From DASPWV01 sp046727855 (GTDB lineage Bacteria > Acidobacteriota > Vicinamibacteria > Vicinamibacterales > UBA2999): a stretch of 21,507 nt of DNA. The notes beneath the pieces are model-generated. The model had not been told where the DNA came from and made no database searches. It saw only the letters and a list, made by a program, of their open reading frames with translations. Where the stretch lies: positions 1-21,507 of the forward strand of contig JBKPDL010000069.1 in the NCBI GenBank assembly GCA_046727855.1, given 5' to 3'. The translations under genes were made by a program, and so were the position numbers. This document shows, in pieces, positions 12,524 through 21,181 of the stretch (its first letter is position 1; each line of letters begins with the position of its first letter).

Positions 12524-14584
12524 TTACCAGATCTTCGTGCGTTTCTCGGGCGCCAACCACATCTTGTCGCCCTCTTTGACGCCAAAGGTGCTGTAGAACT
12601 CCGGGATATTTCGCACCGGTCCGTTCGCTCGATACATCTCGGGTGCGTGCGGATTCGTCATCACCTGCTGTCGCAGGGCATCGTCGCGCTGCTTCGCGCG
12701 CCAAATCTGCGCCCATCCCATGTAGTAGCGCTGATCCGCATTCAGCCCATCGATCGTGGGCGCCGGTTTACCGCCGAGCGACAACTCGTAAGCGCGCTTG
12801 GCGATCACCGCGCCGGTGAGATCGCCGATGTTCTCGCCCAGTGTCAACGCGCCGTTGACCTGCAGCCCCTTGAGCGGCTCGAACTCGTTGTACTGTTCGA
12901 CGAGGAGCTTGGCGCGCTTGGTGTATTCCTCCGCGTCTTTCGGCGACCACCAGTCGCGCAGCACGCCGTTGCCATCGTAGCGGCGTCCCTGGTCGTCGAA
13001 GCCGTGTCCCATCTCGTGACCAATCACCGCGCCGATGCCGCCGTAGTTCACCGCATCGTCCGCGTCGAGATTGAAGAACGGCGGCTGTAGGATCGCGGCG
13101 GGGAAGACGATTTCATTGCGGACAGGATTGTAGTACGCGTTGATAGTCTGCGGCGTCATCCCCCATTGCTCCGGATCGATCGGTTTGCCGACCTTGGCGA
13201 GCTGGAACTCGCTTTCCGCGATGAACGCGCGTGTGACGTTACCGACGAGATCGTCCTTGATCACGTTGACGCGTGAGTAGTCGCGCCATTTGTTCGGATA
13301 GCCGATCTTTGGGCGGAACTTCGCCAGCTTCTCCTGTGCCTGCTTCTTGGTCTCGGGCGTCATCCATTCGAGCTTGTCAATGCCGTCCTTGAACGCGATG
13401 CGCAGGTTCTCGACCAGCTGCTCCATGCGTGCCTTGGCCTCGGGCTTGAAGTGCCGCGTCACATACAGCTTGCCGAGCATCTCGCCAAGGTTGCCGTTGA
13501 TCGTATTGATGGCGCGTTTCCAACGCGGTTGGTTCTCTTTGACGCCGCGCAGCGTTTGCCCATAGAAGCCAAACTCGGCGTCTACCATCGCCTTGTTCAG
13601 ATACGGCGCAAATCCGTTGAGGATGGCCGCGCGGATATAAGGCTTCCATCTATCGACCGGCCACTCGTTGACGGTGGCGGCCAGCGCTTTGACATAACTT
13701 GGCTGTGCGATAACGACCGCAGGTGCGCCGCTGATTCCGAGCTCGCCCGTCCAGGCAGCCCAATCGAAACCGGGGAACTGCTTCGGTAGATCGGCGAGCG
13801 CCACTCTGTTGTACGTCTTCACCGCATCGCGGCTCTCGACGTTGGTCCAGTGCGCCCGCGCAAGCCGCGCTTCGAGGTCGTAGATCTGCCGCGCCGTTTC
13901 GTCGGGACTCTGCTGGTTGGCCTGCTTGAGGATCTCCGCGACAAAGGCGACGTATTTCTCGCGGTAGGTCTTGAGCGATGGCTCGTCCTTCAGGTAGTAG
14001 TCCCGATCCGGCAGGCCGAGGCCGCCCTGATTCACGTACAGAGTGTCGCGATCGGGTTGCTTGGCATCGCCATCGACGAAGCCGATGAGCGGGTTGATCA
14101 AATTCAGCTTGAACATGCGCCCGAAGTAGCGTGCAAGGTCCGTCTTGCTGGCGATGCGGTCGACGGCAGCCAGCTCGGACTCGAGCGGTTTGAGGCCACT
14201 CTCATTCGCGCGCGATTCGTTCATGAAGCTCTCGTAGAAGTCGCCGATCTTCTGCGCCTCGGATCCGGGCGGCTTGTCGCTGCTTCTGGCTGCGTCCTCG
14301 ACGATGGCGCGCAAATCGGCTTGCGCTTTGTCGAAGAGCATGTCGAACGCGCCATACGAGGACTTGTCTGCCGGAATCTCGGTCTTCGACAGCCAGGCGC
14401 CATTCACGTGGTGAAAGAGATCGTCCTGCGGGCGGACACTCTTCTCGACAGAAGTCATGTCGATTCCCGACGTTAACGGCTTGGGCGCCGCCGCGGGGGC
14501 GGCGGCATTGGACCCGGATTCGCCGGAGCAGCCGGCGGCAACGAGAAGGGAGCTCACAGCGATGCAGCGAAATAAACGTTTCAT
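12524..14584 (-). CDS. M13-family (neprilysin/PepO-like) zinc metallopeptidase lipoprotein
   Basis: The 686-residue product is full length for M13 (about 670-700). The signal peptide (MKRLFRCIAVSSLLVAAG) ends in lipobox LVAAGC with Cys19, indicating a lipid-anchored protein. The N-terminal M13 domain begins with VRPQDDLFHHVNGAWLSKTEIPAD. The catalytic domain has NEIVFPAAILQPPFF, GHEMGHGFDDQGRRYD (HExxH zinc-binding site), and GENIGDLTGAVIA (the ExxxD motif supplying the third ligand). The end, FGVKEGDKMWLAPEKRTKIW, has the C-terminal Trp typical of the family. GAGGG lies about 5 bases before the start. It would degrade oligopeptides in the periplasm. It is divergent from the glycine-zipper gene. 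Confidence 0.95.
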   Translation of the reverse strand: MKRLFRCIAVSSLLVAAGCSGESGSNAAAPAAAPKPLTSGIDMTSVEKSVRPQDDLFHHVNGAWLSKTEIPADKSSYGAFDMLFDKAQADLRAIVEDAARSSDKPPGSEAQKIGDFYESFMNESRANESGLKPLESELAAVDRIASKTDLARYFGRMFKLNLINPLIGFVDGDAKQPDRDTLYVNQGGLGLPDRDYYLKDEPSLKTYREKYVAFVAEILKQANQQSPDETARQIYDLEARLARAHWTNVESRDAVKTYNRVALADLPKQFPGFDWAAWTGELGISGAPAVVIAQPSYVKALAATVNEWPVDRWKPYIRAAILNGFAPYLNKAMVDAEFGFYGQTLRGVKENQPRWKRAINTINGNLGEMLGKLYVTRHFKPEAKARMEQLVENLRIAFKDGIDKLEWMTPETKKQAQEKLAKFRPKIGYPNKWRDYSRVNVIKDDLVGNVTRAFIAESEFQLAKVGKPIDPEQWGMTPQTINAYYNPVRNEIVFPAAILQPPFFNLDADDAVNYGGIGAVIGHEMGHGFDDQGRRYDGNGVLRDWWSPKDAEEYTKRAKLLVEQYNEFEPLKGLQVNGALTLGENIGDLTGAVIAKRAYELSLGGKPAPTIDGLNADQRYYMGWAQIWRAKQRDDALRQQVMTNPHAPEMYRANGPVRNIPEFYSTFGVKEGDKMWLAPEKRTKIW

Positions 14585-14809
14585 CGGGGCCCTCGGCGAG
14601 TGGGAATTATGTTCTGGCTTCTCCGCAATCCTAGCTCAGGCGCGTAATTCGCACGCGCGGTCCACCTTATGTCGCATACGTCGAAGCAGGGATGAGCGTC
14701 CCACCGGAGCCGCCGATCCGCAGCAGGGCTTGGTTGGCGGGTCGCTTGCAGCGGTCCTGTTGCTGCCAACTGGTGCGCTAAGCTCGGCAGCTTGGCAAAG
14801 AGGAGGCGT

Positions 14810-15433
14810 ATGCGAAGCCTTATCGTCGCTTTTCTCGCAACTTGTATCGGCGTTCCGTCCCCGGCCGCCGACGCGCTCACGACCGCTGCGACGTCCGCTG
14901 AGGCGCGTTATACAGAGGTGACAGTTCCAGCCGGAACGACACTCAGCCTTGTGTTGAGCTCAGGCGTGTCGTCGAAAGGTAGCTCGGTAGAGGACGCGGT
15001 CAACGCCACATTGCGGCATCCCATCGCGGTGCGGGGCACCACCGTTGTGCCGGCGGGTGCCCCAGTGAGCGGATACGTCACCGAGGCCAGGCGATCAGGT
15101 CGCGTCAAGGGTCGCGCGCGCGTTGGTGTTCGTTTTACCTCGCTGCGCACCAACGGCACTCGCTATGCCATTCAGACCACGACGATTGCGCGTCAGGCGC
15201 CTGGCACGAAAAAAGACGACGCGGTGAAGATTGGCGTTGGTGCTGGCGCGGGCGCGGTGGTAGGCGCGATCGCGGGCGGAAAGAAAGGCGCGGCCATTGG
15301 CAGTGCAATTGGAGGCGGAGGCGGCAGCGGCGTTGTCCTGACCACACGCGGCAAGGAGGTGGCGTTGCCGCGCGGCGCTGTCGTGACTACGTGGCTCACG
15401 TCGCCGATCACCGTTCGCGTTCCCATCTCTTGA
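14810..15433 (+). CDS. Exported glycine-zipper protein of unknown function
   Basis: The product is 207 residues. ATG 14810 is chosen because AGAGGAGG (14799-14806) is placed correctly and the signal peptide MRSLIVAFLATCIGVPSPAA starts there; the upstream in-frame ATG at 14792 would precede the ribosome site. The mature protein has a beta-rich domain (VTVPAGTTLSLVLSSGVSSK, GTTVVPAGAPVSGYVTEARR, VKGRARVGVRFTSL). A glycine-zipper segment follows (IGVGAGAGAVVGAIAGGKKG then AAIGSAIGGGGGSG), and then GKEVALPRGAVVTTWLTSPI. Glycine zippers promote membrane insertion or helix packing. It is the first gene of a run of six on this strand. No function is assigned. The 225 bases upstream are a divergent spacer in which I see no convincing promoter. 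Confidence 0.82.
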   Translation: MRSLIVAFLATCIGVPSPAADALTTAATSAEARYTEVTVPAGTTLSLVLSSGVSSKGSSVEDAVNATLRHPIAVRGTTVVPAGAPVSGYVTEARRSGRVKGRARVGVRFTSLRTNGTRYAIQTTTIARQAPGTKKDDAVKIGVGAGAGAVVGAIAGGKKGAAIGSAIGGGGGSGVVLTTRGKEVALPRGAVVTTWLTSPITVRVPIS

Positions 15434-15465
15434 TCTTTCATGGCGGTCCGTGGTTCCGTGTAGCG

Positions 15466-16482
15466 GTGATTAGACTTCACGGAGCCACGGCGCTCGTCGT
15501 CGCCTGCACGACGCTCGCTCTCACGAACGGCTCGCGCACGCTTGCCGATCCGCTGGCTCATACCTTTTCGATCGTTGCGCACGACCCGTCAACGGGCGAG
15601 ATCGGCGTTGCCGTCCAGTCGCACTGGTTCTCTGTGGGCTCGATCGTACCCTGGGCGGAAGCGGGCGTTGGAGCTGTCGCGACACAGTCGTTTGTCGATC
15701 CCGGTTACGGTATGCGCGGTCTCGAGTTGATGCGCAAAGGCGTAAGCGCGGCTGATGCGTTACGGCAACTGGTCAAGGCGGATCCGCAGCCAGACGGCCG
15801 GCAAGTGGCAATGGTGGATGCGCAAGGTCGGGTGGACGCCTACACGGGCAAAGGCGCAATCGCCGCCGCCGGTCATCGCGTGGGATCGGGCTACTCGGTT
15901 CAAGCAAACATGATGGCCAACGACAAAGTGTGGCCGGCAATGTCGCGCGCGTACGAGAGTGCGGCAGGCGATCTTGCCGATCGCTTGCTGGCGGCGCTCG
16001 ACGCCGCGCAGTCAGCTGGCGGCGACGTGCGCGGCAAGCAATCGGCGGCGTTGTTGGTGGTGAAAGCGAAGGGGAGCGGTCGTCCGTGGTCGGGCGCCGA
16101 TCGCCTGTTCGATTTGCGCGTCGAGGATCATCCGGAGCCGCTGAAAGAATTGCGGCGGCTGGTGCGTTTTCAGCGCGCGTACAACCACGCGAATCACGGC
16201 GACGAGCTGATGACTGAAAAGCGCGTCGAAGACGCGCTCAGGGAATACGCCGCGGCCAGCCGGCTCGCGCCTGAAGTGCTGGAGCTGCCATTCTGGCACG
16301 CGGTCACGCTCGCGTCGATCGGCCGCGAGGCGGAGGCGCAACCGATCTTCAAGCAAGTGTTCGTGAAGGAACCAATCTGGGCCGAACTGCTGCTGCGTCT
16401 GCCCGCCGCCGGCCTGTTCCCAAACGACCAGGCGCTCCTCGCCCGCATCCGCGCGCTGGCGCCACGTGTGCCGAAACACTGA
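15466..16482 (+). CDS. DUF1028 protein (Ntn-hydrolase-like) with TPR-like C-terminus
   Basis: The product is 338 residues from GTG 15466, chosen because it directly precedes a signal peptide (MIRLHGATALVVACTTLAL, cleavage near TLA-DPLAH). The open frame extends upstream to 15391 but would overlap the preceding gene by 43 bases. The DUF1028 domain (about 28-235) starts HTFSIVAHDPSTGEIGVAVQ with SHWFSVGSIVPWAEAGVGAV. It continues AMVDAQGRVDAYTGKGAI, GSGYSVQANMMAND and GDVRGKQSAALLVVK, a fold related to Ntn hydrolases. The C-terminal third has helical TPR-like repeats (ANHGDELMTEKRVEDALREY, then LELPFWHAVTLASIGREAEA). The activity is unproven. It is linked by 5 bases to the GNAT gene. Confidence 0.9.
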   Translation: MIRLHGATALVVACTTLALTNGSRTLADPLAHTFSIVAHDPSTGEIGVAVQSHWFSVGSIVPWAEAGVGAVATQSFVDPGYGMRGLELMRKGVSAADALRQLVKADPQPDGRQVAMVDAQGRVDAYTGKGAIAAAGHRVGSGYSVQANMMANDKVWPAMSRAYESAAGDLADRLLAALDAAQSAGGDVRGKQSAALLVVKAKGSGRPWSGADRLFDLRVEDHPEPLKELRRLVRFQRAYNHANHGDELMTEKRVEDALREYAAASRLAPEVLELPFWHAVTLASIGREAEAQPIFKQVFVKEPIWAELLLRLPAAGLFPNDQALLARIRALAPRVPKH

Positions 16483-16487
16483 TCGCG

Positions 16488-17009
16488 ATGCATCTGCCGC
16501 TGCAATCGTGCACGGTGCGCCGGTGGGGTCCGGAGGATCTTTCTTCGCTGGTGCGGCATGCCAACGATCGCGACGTGTGGATTCAACTGCGCGATCGATT
16601 TCCACATCCCTATCTCGAAGAGCACGGACGCAAGTTTCTTGATTACGTGGGGAGGCAATCGCCGACGCTCGTCTGGGCGATTGAAGTGGATGGCGAGGCG
16701 GCCGGCGGTATCGGTCTCGAGTTGCAATCCGACGTCGAACGTGTCTCGGCCGAAATCGGCTACTGGCTCGGTAGCGCGTATTGGGGCCGAGGCGTGATGA
16801 CCGAAGCGGTGACGGCGATCACGCTCGAAATATTCCGGCGGTTCGAGCTGCTGCGCATCTTCGCGCTGCCGTTCGCCGACAACTCAGGGTCGATTCGCGT
16901 GCTCCAGAAGGCGGGCTACTCACTCGAGGGCCGTTTGCCGCAAAGCAGCGTCAAAGACGGCCGCGTGCGCGATCAGCTCCTGTTCGGCGCCTACCGGGCG
17001 CTGCGATAG
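16488..17009 (+). CDS. GNAT-family N-acetyltransferase (RimJ/RimL type)
   Basis: The 173-residue product shows the GNAT layout of RimJ/RimL-like enzymes. The N-terminal part (LQSCTVRRWGPEDLSSLVRH) is followed by a central VWAIEVDGEAAGGIGLEL strand pair. The acetyl-CoA site is in EIGYWLGSAYWGRGVMTEAV (G-R-G-V pyrophosphate loop), and the family ending RIFALPFADNSGSIRVLQKA leads to GYSLEGRLPQ. It would acetylate an amino group of a protein terminus, antibiotic or small amine; the substrate is not predictable. It starts 5 bases after the DUF1028 stop and ends 9 bases before the S9 gene, so it belongs to the operon. Confidence 0.92.
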   Translation: MHLPLQSCTVRRWGPEDLSSLVRHANDRDVWIQLRDRFPHPYLEEHGRKFLDYVGRQSPTLVWAIEVDGEAAGGIGLELQSDVERVSAEIGYWLGSAYWGRGVMTEAVTAITLEIFRRFELLRIFALPFADNSGSIRVLQKAGYSLEGRLPQSSVKDGRVRDQLLFGAYRALR

Positions 17010-17018
17010 ACTTTTCGG

Positions 17019-19487
17019 ATGCGAAAACAGAAAGGCGAAGGTTCGGGACGCAGCCGGGCGTCCGTGCGAACCTGCCTCCTGCTCACCGTTGCGTCCGGCG
17101 CCATCGTTTCGGCGCAGACGCTTTCTGCGCCGCCGGCCAAGTTCCAACTCACCGTCGACAGCATCATGCGCGGCCCCGCGCTTGTTGGATATCCACCATC
17201 CGACTTGCGCTGGTCAGGCGACTCGAAGGAGCTCTACTTCGAGTGGCGCATGAATGGCGAGGATGAACCCGCCACCTGGGTCGTAGGCCGAGACGGCGGC
17301 CCACCGCGCCGGCTTTCGGACGACGAGCGGCGCATGGCGCCGCTGACGAATGGATCGTGGGATACGGCCCGCCGCCGGATTCTCGGCACCGATCGCGGCG
17401 ACATCGTCGTCATCGACACCGTCGCGCACAAGCGCATCGATATCACCCGGACCACGGGCAACGAGAGCAGTCCCCGCTGGGCGCGTGGCGGCACGCACGT
17501 CACCTTCGTGCGCGACAACAATCTTTTTCTTGTGCCTGTCGACGGTGGTTCGACCGGAACCGTCGTGCAGCTGATCGACGCGAGCACACGGCGCAGTGAC
17601 CCGCGGCCAACCGACAGTCAGAAGGTTGCACGCGACGAGGAGAAGACGCTGATTGATTGGGTGGAACAGGAAGCGGAGCGGCGCAAGCGTCGCGAGGAGC
17701 GCGACCGCGCGCGTGCGCTGCCTAAATTCGAGCTGGCCGAGCGCCAGACGATCGCCGATGCCGCGCTGTCGGCCGACGAGACCTACGCGTATCTCATCGT
17801 CGCCGATCGGGCGCAGGCAAAGAACACCCAGGTGCCGCGTTACGTGAGCGAATCGGCCTACACCGAAGACATTCCGTCGCGCATCAAGGTGGGCGATGCG
17901 CAGGATCGCCGGCGCCTGGCGATTCTCAATCTGAACACCGGCGAAGGTGTGTGGGCCGGGTTGGACGGCATCGTGGACGCAATCGCGATTGCGAAACCCC
18001 GTGACGGCGAGGAACGGCCGGCAAGCTCTCCGCCTGCGCCTGCGGCGCCGAAACGAGATATCAGGTGGGCACAGCTGCTTCTTTCACCTGACAGCCGGCT
18101 TGCGCTGAGCTCGGTCCGCTCCGTCGACAACACCGATCGTTGGCTGGTTATGGTCGATCCCGCGACCGGCAAGACGAAGGTCGTTGATCAGATTCACGAC
18201 GACGCCTGGGCAAGAGAGATTGGCGCGGCAAACAACGTCAGCGGCGGATTGGGATGGCTGCCCGACAATCGGCGCGTCTGGTTTCTCGCCGAGCACGACG
18301 GCTGGATGCACTTGTATACCGTCGACGCGACCGCCGAGAAGCCGCAACGTAAACAGCTCACATCAGGGCGCTTCGAGATCGACTCCGCTGTCCTGTGGCC
18401 CGACGCGACGACCTTTTATCTCCAATCCAACGAGCAGCACCCTGGCGAGCGCCACCTCTACGCGATGAGCGTGGATGGCGGCGCGCGCACCCGGTTGACG
18501 ACGATGATCGGAGCGTCGAACGGACAGATTTCTCCCGACAACTCCACGTTCGCGGTGCTGTATTCACGCGCGAATCGTCCGGCGGAAGTTTACGTAATGG
18601 CGAATCGCGCCGGCGCTGAGCCGAGGCAAGTGACCACGAGCACGTCGGCCGAGTGGCGTTCGTTCAAGTGGCTCGAGCCGCAGCTGGTCACCTACAAGAC
18701 GCGCGACAACGTCGATGTGTACGCGCGGCTCTTTACGCCCGAGATGGTTGGCGCCAGGCGACACCCGTCCGCGCCTGCGGTCGTGTTCGTGCACGGCGCG
18801 GGCTATCTGCAGAACGCACACAAGTACTGGTCGTCGTATTACCGCGAGTACATGTTCCACCATCTGTTGGCCTCGCGCGGCTACGTCGTGCTCGATCCGG
18901 ATTACCGCGCGAGCGCCGGTTACGGGCGCGACTGGCGTACCGCGATTTATCGCTGGATGGGCGGCAAGGATCTGCAGGACGTCGTTGACGGCGCCAGGTT
19001 TCTCGTGGACACGCAAAAGGTGAACGCGCGGCGCATTGGCGTGTACGGCGGGAGCTATGGCGGTTTCATCACGCTGATGGCGATGTTCACTTCGCCCGAC
19101 ACCTTTGCGGCAGGTGCGGCGCTGCGTCCCGTCACGGATTGGGCGCACTACAACCATCCCTATACCTCCAACATCCTCAACGAGCCGCAGAACGACGTCG
19201 AGGCGTACCGCAAGAGCTCGCCGATCTACTTCGCTGAGGGATTGAAGGGTGCGTTGCTGATCTGCCACGGCATGGTCGACGTCAACGTGCACTTCCAGGA
19301 CTCAGTACGCCTGGTGCAGCGGCTGATCGAACTGCGCAAGGAAAACTGGGAGCTCTCCGTGTATCCGGTGGAGGATCACGGCTTCATCGAGGCGACGAGC
19401 TGGGCCGACGAATACAAGCGGATTCTCAAGCTGTTTGAAGAAAACCTGAAGAACGGCACGCCGCGCACGACCGCGACGTACAATTGA
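17019..19487 (+). CDS. S9-family prolyl oligopeptidase (DPP IV/acylaminoacyl-peptidase-like)
   Basis: The 822-residue exported serine peptidase has a signal peptide at about residues 15-33 (RTCLLLTVASGAIVSAQ), after a long basic N-region. A later in-frame GTG (17064) is a possible alternative start. The N-terminal beta-propeller (about 50-570) has WD-like blades such as PSDLRWSGDSKELYFEW, SSPRWARGGTHVTFV, GGLGWLPDNRRVWFLAEHDG and ISPDNSTFAVLYS. A charged helical insert (residues about 205-245, EEKTLIDWVEQEAERRKRRE) interrupts it. The C-terminal alpha/beta-hydrolase carries the triad S679 (GVYGGSYGGF), D754 (CHGMVDVNVH) and H787 (VEDHGF). It cleaves short, probably proline-containing peptides in the periplasm. 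The gene is followed after 4 bases by the cupin gene. Confidence 0.95.
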   Translation: MRKQKGEGSGRSRASVRTCLLLTVASGAIVSAQTLSAPPAKFQLTVDSIMRGPALVGYPPSDLRWSGDSKELYFEWRMNGEDEPATWVVGRDGGPPRRLSDDERRMAPLTNGSWDTARRRILGTDRGDIVVIDTVAHKRIDITRTTGNESSPRWARGGTHVTFVRDNNLFLVPVDGGSTGTVVQLIDASTRRSDPRPTDSQKVARDEEKTLIDWVEQEAERRKRREERDRARALPKFELAERQTIADAALSADETYAYLIVADRAQAKNTQVPRYVSESAYTEDIPSRIKVGDAQDRRRLAILNLNTGEGVWAGLDGIVDAIAIAKPRDGEERPASSPPAPAAPKRDIRWAQLLLSPDSRLALSSVRSVDNTDRWLVMVDPATGKTKVVDQIHDDAWAREIGAANNVSGGLGWLPDNRRVWFLAEHDGWMHLYTVDATAEKPQRKQLTSGRFEIDSAVLWPDATTFYLQSNEQHPGERHLYAMSVDGGARTRLTTMIGASNGQISPDNSTFAVLYSRANRPAEVYVMANRAGAEPRQVTTSTSAEWRSFKWLEPQLVTYKTRDNVDVYARLFTPEMVGARRHPSAPAVVFVHGAGYLQNAHKYWSSYYREYMFHHLLASRGYVVLDPDYRASAGYGRDWRTAIYRWMGGKDLQDVVDGARFLVDTQKVNARRIGVYGGSYGGFITLMAMFTSPDTFAAGAALRPVTDWAHYNHPYTSNILNEPQNDVEAYRKSSPIYFAEGLKGALLICHGMVDVNVHFQDSVRLVQRLIELRKENWELSVYPVEDHGFIEATSWADEYKRILKLFEENLKNGTPRTTATYN

Positions 19488-19491
19488 CGCC

Positions 19492-20052
19492 ATGTGTCCT
19501 GGACTCGAAGAACTGGTTGCGCGGCTGGACCAAGCGGTCGCCGCCCGCTCGCCTGAGGCGATCACTGCGCGCGTGAAGGCGGATCTCGAGGATCTGCTAG
19601 GCCGATCCGCGTTGGTGCTGCCGGATCGATTTCGGCAGGCCCGATCAGACTGCTACGCGCGGCGGCTGTTGTATCAAGATCCCGAGCAGCGATATACCGC
19701 GGTCGTCATGACGTGGGGGCCAGGGCAGGGCACTCCCGTCCACGATCATGGCGGCCTCTGGTGCGTCGAAGGCGTCGTGGAAGGCGAGATGGCGGTTACG
19801 CAATACGATGTGCAGCCGGAGGCTGATGCGTTTCGCGTCCGCGCGATCGGCACTCCGATCACTGCGGGCGTTGGCACCGCGGGACGACTGATTCCGCCGA
19901 CCGATTACCACGTGCTCGCCAATGCGCAGCCCGATGCCACGTCGCTCACGCTGCATGTCTACGGCGGCAATCTCGACGGCTGCCGAATCTTCGAGCCGCG
20001 CGAAGACGGACGCTATCGGCAGAGCGTCCGCGCGCTCAGTTACCACGAGTGA
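19492..20052 (+). CDS. Cysteine dioxygenase-family thiol dioxygenase (cupin)
   Basis: The product is 186 residues. The cupin core has H84-x-H86 (GTPVHDHGGLWCVEGVVEGE) and H140 (PPTDYHVLAN), the three-histidine Fe(II) site of thiol dioxygenases. The T153-H155-Y157 set in SLTLHVYGG corresponds to the family's Ser/Thr-His-Tyr catalytic triad. C91, next to the HxH motif, is near the position of the Cys that forms a Cys-Tyr crosslink in eukaryotic cysteine dioxygenase, so such a crosslink is possible here. The enzyme would oxidise cysteine, or 3-mercaptopropionate, to the sulfinate; the sequence alone does not decide between them. It is cytosolic (no signal peptide) and overlaps the following MBL-fold gene by 4 bases, suggesting coupled function. 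Confidence 0.88.
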   Translation: MCPGLEELVARLDQAVAARSPEAITARVKADLEDLLGRSALVLPDRFRQARSDCYARRLLYQDPEQRYTAVVMTWGPGQGTPVHDHGGLWCVEGVVEGEMAVTQYDVQPEADAFRVRAIGTPITAGVGTAGRLIPPTDYHVLANAQPDATSLTLHVYGGNLDGCRIFEPREDGRYRQSVRALSYHE

Positions 20053-20939
20053 AAACCATCGACCTGCATTTTCACGGCCGGTCGCGTGTGATCGCGACCG
20101 CCGTTCTCGAAGGTCCGTCTGGAATCGCGTTGATCGACCCCGGTCCATCGAGCACGCTCCACGCGCTCGAGTCCGGTTTACAGGCGCTCGGTCACGAGTT
20201 GAAGGACGTCAAGGCGCTGCTGCTCACGCACATCCATCTCGATCACGCCGGTGCGAGTGGAACTCTCGCCGCACGATTGCCGGGCGTGCCGGTCTATGTG
20301 CATGAGCGCGGCGCCCCGCACATCGCCGATCCCACGAAACTGATGGACAGCGCGCGTCGGCTGTATGGGGATCGCATGGACGAACTCTGGGCCGAGATGC
20401 GTCCCGTACCCGCCGATCGTGTGCACGTGCTCACCGGCGGCGAGCGGCTCGATCTCGCTGGGCGGACGCTGCAGGTGGCGTATACGCCAGGTCACGCGTC
20501 GCATCATGTCAGCTACCTCGATCATTCCAGCGGCGTTGCCTACGTGGGCGATACCGCCGGCATCCGCCGGATGCGCGATTACATCGTCGCGCCGACGCCG
20601 CCGCCTGATATCGATCTCGAAGCCTGGGAGTCGAGCCTGCAGACGATTGAGGGCTGGCGTCCGTCTGCGCTCTATCTCACGCACTTTGGTCCGGTGCAGG
20701 ACGTGCCGGAGCACTTGCGCCGCTTTCGTCAGGAGCTGGACAGCTCTGCCCGGCGTGTCAAGGCGACACTGTCCATGGACGGGACCGACGAGGATCGAAT
20801 CAAACGCTACGTCGAGGAAATGCGCGCCGATGTGCGACGCGACATGCCCGAAGAGGCAGCGCGGTCGTTCGAAACCGCCGCTCCCTTCGAGCAGTTATGG
20901 CTCGGTCTGGCGCGCTACTGGCGCCAGCGCGCCGCGTGA
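20049..20939 (+). CDS. MBL-fold metallo-hydrolase
   Basis: The 296-residue product starts at GTG 20049 in a GTGA overlap with the cysteine-dioxygenase-like gene. The binuclear metal site is complete: H61-x-H63-x-D65-H66 (LLTHIHLDHAGASGTLAARL), H149 (TPGHASHHVSY), D168 (AYVGDTAGI) and H212 (YLTHFGPV). Its length and C-terminal helical extension (about 190-296) resemble hydrolases of the glyoxalase II/lactonase-like branch. It lacks obvious ETHE1 persulfide-dioxygenase features, so a sulfur role rests on gene context only. It is cytosolic, and the last gene of the probable operon. The substrate is unknown. Confidence 0.9.
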   Translation: MKTIDLHFHGRSRVIATAVLEGPSGIALIDPGPSSTLHALESGLQALGHELKDVKALLLTHIHLDHAGASGTLAARLPGVPVYVHERGAPHIADPTKLMDSARRLYGDRMDELWAEMRPVPADRVHVLTGGERLDLAGRTLQVAYTPGHASHHVSYLDHSSGVAYVGDTAGIRRMRDYIVAPTPPPDIDLEAWESSLQTIEGWRPSALYLTHFGPVQDVPEHLRRFRQELDSSARRVKATLSMDGTDEDRIKRYVEEMRADVRRDMPEEAARSFETAAPFEQLWLGLARYWRQRAA

Positions 20940-20970
20940 ATTACGCCGATTGAAGGCATCCGCGGAAGAC

Positions 20971-21029
20971 GCGGATTACGCGGATTACGCGGATGAAAGG
21001 TTAATGGGAGCAAGCGGGATGAAAGGTTA
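20971..21029 (+). repeat. GCGGATTAC 9-base tandem repeat plus duplicated GATGAAAGGTTA
   Basis: GCGGATTAC occurs at 20971-20979 and 20980-20988, followed by a partial third unit GCGGAT (20989-20994), and is preceded by a related CCGCGGAAGAC. GATGAAAGGTTA appears at 20992-21003 and 21018-21029. This looks like a dispersed intergenic repeat of the kind found across high-GC genomes rather than coding DNA. Confidence 0.8.
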
Positions 21030-21042
21030 GGCGGATCACGTG

Positions 21043-21070
21043 GAGTTCACTCGTCAGATGACGAGAACTC
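21043..21070 (+). terminator. Hairpin with 12-base-pair stem, possible terminator
   Basis: GAGTTC (21043-21048) and TCGTCA (21051-21056) pair with TGACGA (21059-21064) and GAACTC (21065-21070), leaving AC bulged and GA at the tip. It lies about 100 bases after the operon's last stop. There is no T-run, so termination would have to be Rho-assisted or the element has another role. A smaller hairpin, TCACC-GCGTA-GGTGA, follows at 21086-21100. Confidence 0.45.
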
Positions 21071-21181
21071 ACTTCGTCAGAGGTCTCACCGCGTAGGTGA
21101 AGTCCGCTGGGTGGGAACCACCGCCGCCGTACATCGTCTCAACGGAATCAGCTTTGCGCTTCCGCCAGCGAAACATGGCTG

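Noticed and set aside
20971..20994. GCGGATTAC units as a CRISPR array
   Set aside because: The units are 9 bases and contiguous, with no spacers and no cas genes nearby.
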